Of a stretch of 36,041 bases of DNA, positions 7,524 to 14,344 are shown piece after piece. The DNA is taken from contig JACPDP010000013.1 of assembly GCA_016183945.1 (NCBI GenBank), positions 1-36,041 on the forward strand. The letters run 5' to 3'. The notes under the pieces were generated by a model. That model made no database searches. It was not told the DNA's origin and saw only the letters and a program-made list of their open reading frames with translations. Made by a program: the position numbers and the translations under genes. This DNA is from Magnetospirillum sp. (lineage in GTDB: Bacteria > Pseudomonadota > Alphaproteobacteria > Rhodospirillales > Magnetospirillaceae). Numbering within the stretch: the stretch's first letter is position 1; every line of letters starts with the position of its first letter.

Positions 7524-8683
7524 TCGGACGTTTTCCGTCGGTCGCCGCGTTCGTTGCCGAAGAGAGCCCCGAAGTTCCCGTCCACCTGCTGCGGCCGCAC
7601 CGGGTGGCGGCGGCGGCGCGGGCCTTCGTGACCGATTTCCCCGGCGACACCCTCTACGCGGTCAAGTGCAATGCCCATCCGCTGGTGCTCGAAACACTGC
7701 GCGCCGAGGGCATCCGCCATTTCGACGTCGCCTCGCCCATGGAGATCCGCCGGGTCAAGGAAACCGTGCCGGACGGTGTGATGTTCTACCACCACCCGGC
7801 CAAGACGCCCGGACAGATTCGGTTGGCCTGGGACCTGGGAGTGAAGTACTTCGCGGTGGACTGCATCGATGAGTTGGAGAAGGTGGCGACGCTGACCGGG
7901 CCCGGCATGGTGCCGATGGTCCGCCTCGCCATCCCCAAGGGCTCGGGCGCGGTCTACGACCTCTCGACCAAGTTCGGCGCCCAGCCCGAGGTGTTCGTCG
8001 CCACGCTGCGGCGGGCCCGCGCCATGGGACTGGAGACCGGCGTGACCTTCCACGTCGGGTCGCAGTGCCTCGACCCCGGCGCCTTCCGCCTTGGCATCCG
8101 GCTGGCCTGCGGCCTGATCGACGAGGCCGGCGCCACCGTCGGGCTGATGGACATCGGCGGCGGCTTTCCCGCCTATTACCGCAGCACCGGCGCACCGCCG
8201 CTGGCCACGTTCTTCAGCCTGATCGACGAGGAGCGCCGCGCCTGGGCCGAGCCGCGCGGCATCCGCCTCGCCTGCGAGCCGGGCCGGGCCCTGGCCTCGG
8301 AGGGCGGTTCGCTGCTGGCCCGCGTCAATCTGATGAAGCCCGAGGCGGTCTACCTCAACGACGGCATCTTCGGCGGCCTGACCGAGGTTTATTGGGGCAA
8401 GGGCGACCTCTCGCTGCCCTACCGCGCCATCTCCCCGGCGGGAGCGCTGCGCACCGGCACGCCGCGGACCTTCACCGCCTATGGCCCCACCTGCGACGGC
8501 AACGACAAGCTGCCCTGGCCGCTGGAGCTGCCCGGCGACACGCGGGAGGGTGACTACATCGAGTTCAACCTGCTGGGCGCCTATGGCCGCGAGATGGCGG
8601 CCAGCTACAACGGCATGAAGTCGGACGCGGTGGCGGTAATCGACGCCGACTTCGCCGGCCACGACGCCGCCGAGGCGGCCTAG
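7520..8683 (+). CDS. Fold-type III PLP-dependent decarboxylase (ornithine/lysine/diaminopimelate-like)
   Basis: 387 residues from GTG 7520, overlapping the SET stop. Eukaryotic-type ornithine decarboxylase motifs are present: YAVKCN with PLP lysine K49, FHVGSQ, DIGGGFP, EPGRALASEGG for phosphate binding, GPTCDGND with the active-site Cys-Asp donated across the dimer, and GAYGREMAASYNG. The family removes the alpha-carboxyl of basic amino acids, giving putrescine or cadaverine; in alphaproteobacteria this type is the usual ornithine/lysine decarboxylase. Substrate choice cannot be read from the sequence. Coupling to a SET protein is unusual and may mean the pair acts on the same process. The convergent Rieske gene ends eight bases away. 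Confidence 0.9.
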   Translation: MIGRFPSVAAFVAEESPEVPVHLLRPHRVAAAARAFVTDFPGDTLYAVKCNAHPLVLETLRAEGIRHFDVASPMEIRRVKETVPDGVMFYHHPAKTPGQIRLAWDLGVKYFAVDCIDELEKVATLTGPGMVPMVRLAIPKGSGAVYDLSTKFGAQPEVFVATLRRARAMGLETGVTFHVGSQCLDPGAFRLGIRLACGLIDEAGATVGLMDIGGGFPAYYRSTGAPPLATFFSLIDEERRAWAEPRGIRLACEPGRALASEGGSLLARVNLMKPEAVYLNDGIFGGLTEVYWGKGDLSLPYRAISPAGALRTGTPRTFTAYGPTCDGNDKLPWPLELPGDTREGDYIEFNLLGAYGREMAASYNGMKSDAVAVIDADFAGHDAAEAA

Positions 8684-8690
8684 GACTCGC

Positions 8691-9212
8691 TCACCCGATC
8701 CGAATGATGCTCTCGCCGGTAAATTTGTAGGCCGGCACGGCCAGGTTCTTGGGCGCCGGCCCCTTGCGGATGCGGGCCGAGGTGTCGTAGTGCGAGCAGT
8801 GACAGGGGCAGAACCAGCCGCCCCAGTCGCCGCGCGGGTCGGCCGCCTTCTGGCCCAGCGGGATGCAGCCGAGATGGGTGCACACCCCCACCACCACCAG
8901 CCATTCCGGCTTTTGCACCCGCGTCTCGTCCGGCTCGGGATCGGGCAGTGCGGCAAGCTCGGCTTTGCGGGCGGCGGTGATCTGCCCGGGGGTACGGTGG
9001 TCGACGAACACCGGCTTGCCCTGCCACTGCACCGTGACGCGCTGGCCCAAGGCGATGGGCGCGAGATCGAGGTCGGTGGTGGCCAGGGCCAGGGTGTCGG
9101 CGGCCGGGTTCATGAAGTCGAGGAACGGCCAGAGGGCGAGTGCGGTGCCGGTCACCGTCATGGCGGCGGTGGCGTAAACCAGGAAGTCGCGGCGGTTGGT
9201 GTCGTCGGGCAT
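8691..9212 (-). CDS. petA: Rieske iron-sulfur protein of cytochrome bc1 type, stand-alone, with altered cluster motif
   Basis: 173 residues from ATG 9212. The N-terminus has a twin-arginine-like signal/anchor (NRRDF, then a hydrophobic helix of about 20 residues), as in ubiquinol-cytochrome c reductase Rieske subunits. The 2Fe-2S ligands are present: CTHLGC, then CPCH. The normally near-invariant CPCHGSxYD reads CPCHCSHYD here (Gly to Cys, codon 8796-8798), and the following TSGRIRKG reads TSARIRKG. The C-terminus (KGPAPKNLAVPAYKF) is standard. The cytochrome b and c1 genes that normally follow petA are absent; downstream is a convergent decarboxylase. It may be a paralogue with changed cluster properties or a decaying copy. 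It lies 31 bases after the lipoprotein hydrolase gene, in the same orientation. Confidence 0.88.
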   Translation of the reverse strand: MPDDTNRRDFLVYATAAMTVTGTALALWPFLDFMNPAADTLALATTDLDLAPIALGQRVTVQWQGKPVFVDHRTPGQITAARKAELAALPDPEPDETRVQKPEWLVVVGVCTHLGCIPLGQKAADPRGDWGGWFCPCHCSHYDTSARIRKGPAPKNLAVPAYKFTGESIIRIG

Positions 9213-9243
9213 GGCCTGCAGATGGGAACGCCGGCCGCCGCTG

Positions 9244-10323
9244 TCATCCCTTCCGCGCGAGACGGTCGCGGTAGTCCAGCAGGCGGTCCGCCACCCGCCA
9301 CAGCTCAAGCCCGCTGCCCGAACCCAAGTCGGCATGGGCGAGGCCGTCCAGCAGGATCAGCTCGCCCTTGGGCACCGCCCGGGCCAGGGCGGCGCCCTCG
9401 GTCCACGGAATGATGCGATCGTCGCGGCCGTGCACCACCAGCATGTGCGCCTGTAGGCGGGACAGGTCGCGGCGCGACAGGTCGAGGCGCTCCATCTCCT
9501 CCCTTATGGCAGGAGGCAATGCGGCGATAAGGGCCGGCACCTGTCCGGGGTCGGCGTTGTCCATCAGCGCCATCACCGACCGGCCCTGGGGGGTAAGGCC
9601 GCGCCGCAGGTCATCCAGCGGCGCCCGCTCATCGGCCATACGCCGTTCGGCGATGGCGGCCAACAGGGTGCGGTCGGCGGCGTCGCCGAGACGGGCGGCA
9701 TTGGATTTGACGAACACCCACTTGCCGTAGGCGTTGGGCTCCAGGTGCCGCCACGGCGCGTTCGGCGCGACGCGGTAGAAGCCGGTGGTGAAGAAGGTGG
9801 TCACCGCGGTGAGGTCGAAGGGCGGCCCAACCGCCACCACCAACCCCACGCGCGGAGCAATGTCCGGCTCCAGCGCAGCCAGCACCGCCGGCCCGGCGGC
9901 AAAGGAAATCGCCGCCACAGCCACCTGCGGCTGCTCCAGGCTGCGCACCGCGTCGGCCACCCGGGCGGCATCGGCGGCGGAGACCTGCAGCGAGCGCAGC
10001 CCGGCGATGTCCGGCACCAGCACCAGCCAGCCGCTGCGCGCCAGCGAGTTGGCCAGCGCCACCAGGCGGGGGTCGTCCTTGCCGGTGCGCGCAGCCCCCG
10101 GCAGCAGCACCATGGCAGCCCGCCCGCCGTCTGCCGGGCGGTAGAGGTCGCCGTTGCCGACCTGACGGCGTTCGGGGGACGTGGTGAGGTGCTTCAACAG
10201 GCTGTCGCCGGAGCCGGCGGCGATGTCGGACAGCAGCAGCGCCGCCTCGATGGGCCGCCGGGCGCAACTGGCGAGGACGGCGAGGAGGATGAGGAATGCG
10301 GCGAGGACGAGGCGCCGCCTCAC
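9244..10323 (-). CDS. Alpha/beta-hydrolase-fold lipoprotein
   Basis: 359 residues from GTG 10323, which overlaps the TGA of the upstream 2TM gene (GTGA). The N-terminus is a lipoprotein signal: RRR, a hydrophobic helix and the lipobox LASC. The rest resembles an alpha/beta hydrolase: an oxyanion-type VLLPGAARTGKDD, a nucleophile-elbow-like AISFAAG (Gly replaced by Ala on one side), HGRDDRIIPW for the acid and LAHADL for the histidine. Substrate unknown. It is the middle gene of a three-gene minus-strand operon (2TM protein, hydrolase, Rieske). Confidence 0.75.
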   Translation of the reverse strand: MRRRLVLAAFLILLAVLASCARRPIEAALLLSDIAAGSGDSLLKHLTTSPERRQVGNGDLYRPADGGRAAMVLLPGAARTGKDDPRLVALANSLARSGWLVLVPDIAGLRSLQVSAADAARVADAVRSLEQPQVAVAAISFAAGPAVLAALEPDIAPRVGLVVAVGPPFDLTAVTTFFTTGFYRVAPNAPWRHLEPNAYGKWVFVKSNAARLGDAADRTLLAAIAERRMADERAPLDDLRRGLTPQGRSVMALMDNADPGQVPALIAALPPAIREEMERLDLSRRDLSRLQAHMLVVHGRDDRIIPWTEGAALARAVPKGELILLDGLAHADLGSGSGLELWRVADRLLDYRDRLARKG

Positions 10324-10820
10324 ACCTCGATCTCCTCCATCTTCTCCCTCTTCTCCTTGAGCTTGTCGTGCTTCTTCTGCATCTCCTGCTCCATGCGCTT
10401 GATGCGGCGGTCGAGGTCCTCGATATTGGCGAGGCGTTCGACGCGCTTGCGGGTGGTCCAGTTGCCGAAGACGCGCCTCACCCCCCACTCGGCGGTGACG
10501 AAGAACAGCGTCGCGCCGGCCACCAGGGCGATGATGGCGGCAACCACACCGTAGGCCCGGTTGACCGCCACCATGGCGCCCCAGAAACCGATGGTCACCA
10601 ACGACGAGGCCGCCACCAGGATGATCCGGCCGATGGTGCGGTCATGCACCACGTGGCGCTTTTCGGACGAGCGGATGGCGTTGGCGATTTCCTCGCGGGC
10701 GATGTTCTGCCAGGTGCGGAAGGACATGCCCTTGACGGTGCGGTTGTCGCGGATGGTCTGCTCCATCTTGCGCACCAGGTAATCGGCCTGCTGTTCCGGT
10801 GACGGACCCTTGGCCGGCAT
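10320..10820 (-). CDS. 2TM-domain membrane protein with C-terminal coiled coil
   Basis: 166 residues from ATG 10820, preceded by GGGAGAGGA. A soluble N-terminal helix region (about 1-60) is followed by two membrane helices (about 67-90 and 92-112), then a conserved-looking turn (EWGVRRVFGNWTTRKRVER) and a highly charged Lys/Glu coiled coil to the end. This matches the small bacterial 2TM-domain family, whose role is not known. It begins the operon leading into the lipoprotein hydrolase and Rieske genes, so a membrane-associated role is likely. Confidence 0.75.
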   Translation of the reverse strand: MPAKGPSPEQQADYLVRKMEQTIRDNRTVKGMSFRTWQNIAREEIANAIRSSEKRHVVHDRTIGRIILVAASSLVTIGFWGAMVAVNRAYGVVAAIIALVAGATLFFVTAEWGVRRVFGNWTTRKRVERLANIEDLDRRIKRMEQEMQKKHDKLKEKREKMEEIEV

Positions 10821-10892
10821 GCATCCTCTCCCTCGGGTTCCAAGCGGCGGCAGTCTAGCATCCCCGGCGCCAAAGGTGTAATCGTCGCCGCC

Positions 10893-11576
10893 ATGAGCGT
10901 CGACACCGCCCACCTCGCCCTGTTCGCCCTGCTGCTGCTCGCCGCCGGTGCCGCTGCCGGGGTGGTGGCCGGCCTGCTCGGCGTCGGCGGCGGCATCGTG
11001 GTGGTGCCGGTACTGTTCCACCTGTTCACCCAGTTGGGCATCGACGAGGCGGTGCGCATGAAGCTGGCGGTGGGCACCTCGCTGGCCACCATCGTGGTCA
11101 CCGCCTGGTCCTCGGCCGGTGCCCACTGGAAGCGCGGCACGGTGGACCGGGGCTTTCTCAAGGCCTGGGGTCCCGCGTTGCCCAAGGGGGCGGCACGCGT
11201 GGCCTTGGGCGGCACCATCGGCGCCCTGTCGGCCATGATGGGCATCGGCGGCGGCACGCTGACCGTGCCGGTGATGACGCTGTTCGGCACTCCGGTTCAC
11301 CGCGCCGTCGGCACCGCGGCGGCGATGGGTTTCGTCATCGGGGTGCCGGGAACCCTGGCCTTCATGGCGACCGGCCTGGGGGTGGCGGGCCGCCCGCCCT
11401 TCAGCCTGGGCTATGTCAGCCTGGCGGGCTTGGCGCTGATCGCTCCCACCTCCATGGTCTGTGCGCCCTATGGTGCCCGGCTGGCGCACCGCCTCGACGC
11501 CCGGCCGCTGCGCCGGGTGTTCGCGGTGTTCCCGGTGCTCACCTCGGCACGGATGTTCTGGCAGATCTGGGGCTGA
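10893..11576 (+). CDS. TauE/SafE-family membrane permease, apparently with an internal in-frame deletion
   Basis: 227 residues. Both family half-repeats are present: AGLLGVGGGIVVVPVL near the N-terminus and SAMMGIGGGTLTVPVM at about residues 114-129. TauE/SafE proteins export sulfite, sulfoacetate or other organic anions. Members are usually about 250-275 residues with eight membrane helices. Here the first half breaks off at KRGTVDRGFLKAWGP and joins directly to ALPKGAARVALGG, so two helices (~40 residues) that normally lie between appear to be missing, leaving about six. The reading frame is intact. Function is doubtful. It converges on mazF with only six bases between stops. Confidence 0.85.
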   Translation: MSVDTAHLALFALLLLAAGAAAGVVAGLLGVGGGIVVVPVLFHLFTQLGIDEAVRMKLAVGTSLATIVVTAWSSAGAHWKRGTVDRGFLKAWGPALPKGAARVALGGTIGALSAMMGIGGGTLTVPVMTLFGTPVHRAVGTAAAMGFVIGVPGTLAFMATGLGVAGRPPFSLGYVSLAGLALIAPTSMVCAPYGARLAHRLDARPLRRVFAVFPVLTSARMFWQIWG

Positions 11577-11594
11577 CGGCTATCAGGTCAGCCC
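11570..11594. terminator. Hairpin between convergent permease and mazF genes
   Basis: GGGCTGAC (11570-11577) and GTCAGCCC (11587-11594) form a perfect 8-bp stem with a 9-base loop that contains both stop-codon regions. It could act as a bidirectional terminator, but no T-run follows on either strand. Confidence 0.4.
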
Positions 11595-11930
11595 GATCAG
11601 CGCCGCCAACTTGGCGCGGACATCATCCAGCACCGAGGAGGGGACGGCCTGCCCCACCGGCAGGATCGGGCGGGCCAAGGTGTCGATACTGCGGACATGG
11701 CTGGTCAGGATTTCACCGCCCAGTTTAAGGCCCGTCGGCAGCACCACGCTGGTTCCAAAAGGGCGCACTTTAGAGGTGATGGGGCAGACGATGGCGAAGC
11801 CGCTGGCCCGCCAGAACGCCAGCGGCGACACCACCAGGGCGGGCCCGCGGCCGCCCTGCTCGCGCCCGCTCCGGGGATCGAAATCGGTCCAGATCAGGTC
11901 GCCGGCCTCGGGCTCGAAGGCTTCGCTCAC
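11583..11930 (-). CDS. mazF: MazF/PemK-family endoribonuclease toxin
   Basis: 115 residues from GTG 11930, overlapping the antitoxin stop as GTGA. Family features: GDLIWTDFDPRSGREQGGRGPALVVS near the N-terminus with the conserved Gly and the catalytic-site Arg region, then CPITSKV and the final strand/helix region ending in VLDDVRAKLAALIGL. MazF toxins cut single-stranded RNA at short sequences. Length and arrangement (antitoxin first, overlapping) are normal for an intact type II module. The cleavage motif cannot be predicted. Confidence 0.9.
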   Translation of the reverse strand: MSEAFEPEAGDLIWTDFDPRSGREQGGRGPALVVSPLAFWRASGFAIVCPITSKVRPFGTSVVLPTGLKLGGEILTSHVRSIDTLARPILPVGQAVPSSVLDDVRAKLAALIGLT

Positions 11931-12169
11931 TCGACCGCCTCGCGGCCGGCATCGGGTCCCCAGTCGAAGGCGTCGTGCATGTCCTCTTGCGTCATGCCGA
12001 CCAGCAGGTCGGCCAGCCGATAGCGCGGCCGCGCCACCGAGATCACCACCTGCGCCCCCGACACCTCGATCTCGACCCTGGCGCCCTCGGTCAAACCGAC
12101 CTGGCAGGCGATGTCCTTGGGGATGCGAATGCCCAAACTGTTGCCCCAGCGCGCCACTTGGCCCAGCAT
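11927..12169 (-). CDS. mazE: MazE-family antitoxin (AbrB/SpoVT fold)
   Basis: 80 residues from ATG 12169, chosen because GGAGG (12175-12179 on the plus-strand map) lies five bases upstream; an ATG at 12181 would place that site inside the gene. The N-terminal swapped-hairpin DNA-binding domain is typical: VARWGNSLGIRIPKDIA, then GARVEIEVSGAQVVIS. The acidic C-terminus (MTQEDMHDAFDWGPDAGREAVE) is the segment that wraps the toxin. It should neutralise MazF and repress its own operon. Confidence 0.9.
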   Translation of the reverse strand: MLGQVARWGNSLGIRIPKDIACQVGLTEGARVEIEVSGAQVVISVARPRYRLADLLVGMTQEDMHDAFDWGPDAGREAVE

Positions 12170-12203
12170 CGATGCCTCCATGCTCTGGGCAAAGAGTAGC
12201 GTT

Positions 12204-12225
12204 TATCCCATGGATATACAATGGG
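12204..12225 (-). promoter_or_regulatory. Candidate mazEF operator
   Basis: Two overlapping inverted repeats lie about 35 bases upstream of the mazE start: TATCC-CAT-GGATA (12204-12216) and CCCAT-N9-ATGGG (12207-12225). MazE antitoxins of the AbrB fold commonly bind such palindromes in their own promoter. No binding evidence is available. Confidence 0.45.
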
Positions 12226-12530
12226 GCTTTGGCTGGTCGGAGGAGTGCGTAAGCGGGCTCCGTCTCATTCTATCAACGGGAGAACATCATATCTTCGACG
12301 AACTGACTCCCTTGTTCACGCAACGCCCCGACCCACTGGAGGTTCCACCCTCCGGGAACGAGTCATTGTCCATGACCCGATAAAATTCGGGAAACCATCA
12401 GGTCTACAACCATGGGTGGGTTAGTCTATCAATCCTTTTTCCGTGAGTCCACAGCGGTTGAGCCACCGCCGCGTGTACCCCTTCCGGGCGCCTTTGGGGG
12501 GCGGGTGAAACACAGCGACGCGCCGCGGGT

Positions 12531-12540
12531 TGTCCGGACA
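12531..12540. promoter_or_regulatory. Palindrome upstream of the enolase-family gene
   Basis: TGTCCGGACA is a perfect 10-bp palindrome 29 bases before the start codon at 12570, in the expected place for a repressor operator. GntR-type regulators of sugar-acid genes bind sites of this kind, but no regulator gene is adjacent. Confidence 0.35.
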
Positions 12541-12569
12541 GCACACACGGAATCCCGGGAGCACCCGCC

Positions 12570-13919
12570 ATGTCCGACAGTACGAGGCCGGCCATCGAGT
12601 CCCTGGAGGTTGGCGCCTACCGGGTGCCGACCGAGGCCCCCCAGTCGGATGGCACCATCTGCTGGGAAGCCACCACAGCCCTGGTCGTCCGCCTGCGCGC
12701 CGCCGGGCTCGTGGGCTTGGGCTACAGCTACACCCACCCCGCCGCCGCCCGCGTGGTCGAGGAGACGCTGAAGCCCCTCGTGCTCGGCCTCGATGCCTTT
12801 GCCGTGGAGACGGCGGCCATCCGCATGGGCCAGGCGGTCCGCAACCTCGGCCGGTCGGGCATCGCCCGGTGCGCGGTCTCGGCGGTGGACGCGGCGCTGT
12901 GGGACCTCAAGGCGCGGCTGCTGGGGGTCTCCCTGGCCGACCTGCTGGGATCGGCGCGCGCCGCCATTCCGGTCTACGGCTCGGGCGGCTTCACCAGCTA
13001 CGCCAAGCAGCAATTGGCCGCCCAGGCGGCGGAATGGACCCGCGCCGGGATCCGCATGGTCAAGATGAAGGTGGGGACTCGCGACGACCTCGCCCGGGTC
13101 CGCGATGTGCGCGATGCGGTGGGCGAAGGCGTCCGCCTCTTCGTCGACGCCGATGGCGCCTACACCGCCAAGCAGGCCCTCGCCCAGGCCGAGCGGTTCG
13201 CCGCCGCGGGCGTGGCCTGGTTCGAGGAGCCGGTCTCATCCAACGACCTCGACGGGCTGCGCTTCGTGCGCGAACGCGCCGCCATGGACGTGGCGGCCGG
13301 CGAATACGGCCACGCGCCCAGCTATTTCCGCACCCTGCTGGCGGCCGGCGCGGTGGACGTGCTGCAGGCCGACGCCAGCCGCTGCGGCGGCGTCACCGGC
13401 TTCCTCAAGGCAGCTGCACTGGCCGAGAGCTTCCAGGTTCCGCTGTCGGCCCACACCGCGCCCGCCCTGCATCTTCATTTGTGCTGCGCGGTGGCGCCGG
13501 CGATCCATCTCGAATGGTTCCACGACCACGTCCGCCTGGAATCCCTGCTGTTCGAGGGCGCCGTCGCCCCAGAGGACGGAAAACTCAGCCCCGACCATGC
13601 CCGGCCCGGCATGGGGATCACGCTGAACGAGACCGAGGCGGCGCTGCTGCGGCCTGCATGGCCCGAACGTAGGCGAGGACGTCCTTTTCCTGCCCCGGCT
13701 TCAAACCCTCGGGCTTGGGCATGTCGCCGAACTTCCAGTGATGGCTTGTGGTTCCGTTGGCGATGGTCGCGAGCACCACGTCGTCGCCATGCCCAGCCCC
13801 CGGCGCATAATAGGCGTGAAGCAGCGGGGGGCCATTGTCGGTGCCGCGCAGAGCCTTGCCGTGGCAGGTCGCGCAGATTGCCTCGAATGCCACCTTGCCC
13901 GCCTGCGCCGGGGGCGTGA
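12570..13919 (+). CDS. Mandelate racemase/muconate-lactonizing-type enolase superfamily enzyme, stop codon lost
   Basis: From ATG 12570 (GGGAG about eight bases upstream) the first ~355 codons are a full MR-subgroup enolase. The capping domain is followed by the barrel with K165-M-K167 (catalytic KxK), D193 and E219 and E245 as metal ligands, ADASRCGG with the His-partner Asp, H295 in SAHTAP, and a late Glu in HLEWFHDH. This set is typical of acid-sugar dehydratases or racemases; the substrate is not readable. Family members normally end soon after the motif at GMGITLNETEAALL (about 13645). Here no stop follows and the frame runs about 85 codons more, Arg/Pro-rich and antisense to the convergent cytochrome c gene, to 13919. 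The native 3' end was probably removed by a junction near 13645-13655. Confidence 0.85.
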   Translation: MSDSTRPAIESLEVGAYRVPTEAPQSDGTICWEATTALVVRLRAAGLVGLGYSYTHPAAARVVEETLKPLVLGLDAFAVETAAIRMGQAVRNLGRSGIARCAVSAVDAALWDLKARLLGVSLADLLGSARAAIPVYGSGGFTSYAKQQLAAQAAEWTRAGIRMVKMKVGTRDDLARVRDVRDAVGEGVRLFVDADGAYTAKQALAQAERFAAAGVAWFEEPVSSNDLDGLRFVRERAAMDVAAGEYGHAPSYFRTLLAAGAVDVLQADASRCGGVTGFLKAAALAESFQVPLSAHTAPALHLHLCCAVAPAIHLEWFHDHVRLESLLFEGAVAPEDGKLSPDHARPGMGITLNETEAALLRPAWPERRRGRPFPAPASNPRAWACRRTSSDGLWFRWRWSRAPRRRHAQPPAHNRREAAGGHCRCRAEPCRGRSRRLPRMPPCPPAPGA

Positions 13920-14319
13920 GCGTCGTCGGCTGCACCAGTTCGGATTGGGCGAACCGGGCCGAGACCGACTTGCCATCCACGGTCAGCGACAGGATGGCCG
14001 TCACCTTGTCGGCTTGGGCAAGCGCGCCTTCGGCGACCAGCGCCTCGCCATCGGCCTTCAAGGGAAGGTCCAGCTTCTTGGACCCGGCCAGAATAGTCGC
14101 CTTGCCCGAAACCTTGGATGCCGGGATCGGCTTGTCGCCGTGGTCACGCACCCAGGCGCGGACGGCGCCCTCGCGGACGGCGAATTCGACGCGGAGTCCC
14201 TCGGGGGTCTCGACCATCTGCCCACCATAGGCAGGCATCAGCGCGCCGTCGGCCATCGCCTGCCCACTTCCCCCAACAGCGGCCAGTACCAGCGCCGCAA
14301 CAGCTTTGAGACCCCTCAT
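13618..14319 (-). CDS. Periplasmic class I cytochrome c with N-terminal metal-efflux-associated domain
   Basis: 233 residues from ATG 14319 with an AAGGAAAG-like ribosome site. A signal peptide (about 1-23, ending AMA) precedes a beta-rich domain (about 28-125) resembling small periplasmic proteins found beside metal RND pumps. The cytochrome domain follows: CATCH at C149-C152-H153 and the axial Met at M200 in GDMPKP. The last codons (PPRSRSA) lie inside the enolase gene and look unselected, so the C-terminus probably read through after a junction. It is the last gene of operon B, 25 bases after the RND pump, and may pass electrons during periplasmic metal redox chemistry; that role is inference. 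Confidence 0.85.
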   Translation of the reverse strand: MRGLKAVAALVLAAVGGSGQAMADGALMPAYGGQMVETPEGLRVEFAVREGAVRAWVRDHGDKPIPASKVSGKATILAGSKKLDLPLKADGEALVAEGALAQADKVTAILSLTVDGKSVSARFAQSELVQPTTLTPPAQAGKVAFEAICATCHGKALRGTDNGPPLLHAYYAPGAGHGDDVVLATIANGTTSHHWKFGDMPKPEGLKPGQEKDVLAYVRAMQAAAAPPRSRSA

Positions 14320-14344
14320 GCTTCTTTCCTTCCCAGGTTTGTCG

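Larger units (their letters stand above)
12182..12569. other. Intergenic stretch without a convincing gene
   Basis: About 390 bases between mazE and the enolase-family gene. GC content is visibly lower than in its neighbours. No open frame has protein character. Small hairpins are present: CCCGA-TAAAAT-TCGGG at 12376-12391, a GGAGG/CCTCC stem near 12338-12353, and a GCGGT/ACCGC stem near 12453-12468. It may be the scar of an earlier insertion or deletion; nothing identifies it. Confidence 0.5.

Noticed and set aside
12338..12357. GTTCC...GGAAC stem considered as a tRNA T-arm or att-site remnant
   Set aside because: No acceptor, anticodon or D-arm sequences around it; only a short chance hairpin is supported.
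12404..12595. 63-codon minus-strand frame in the mazE-enolase gap
   Set aside because: No ribosome site, no family character, and it overlaps the start of the enolase gene.
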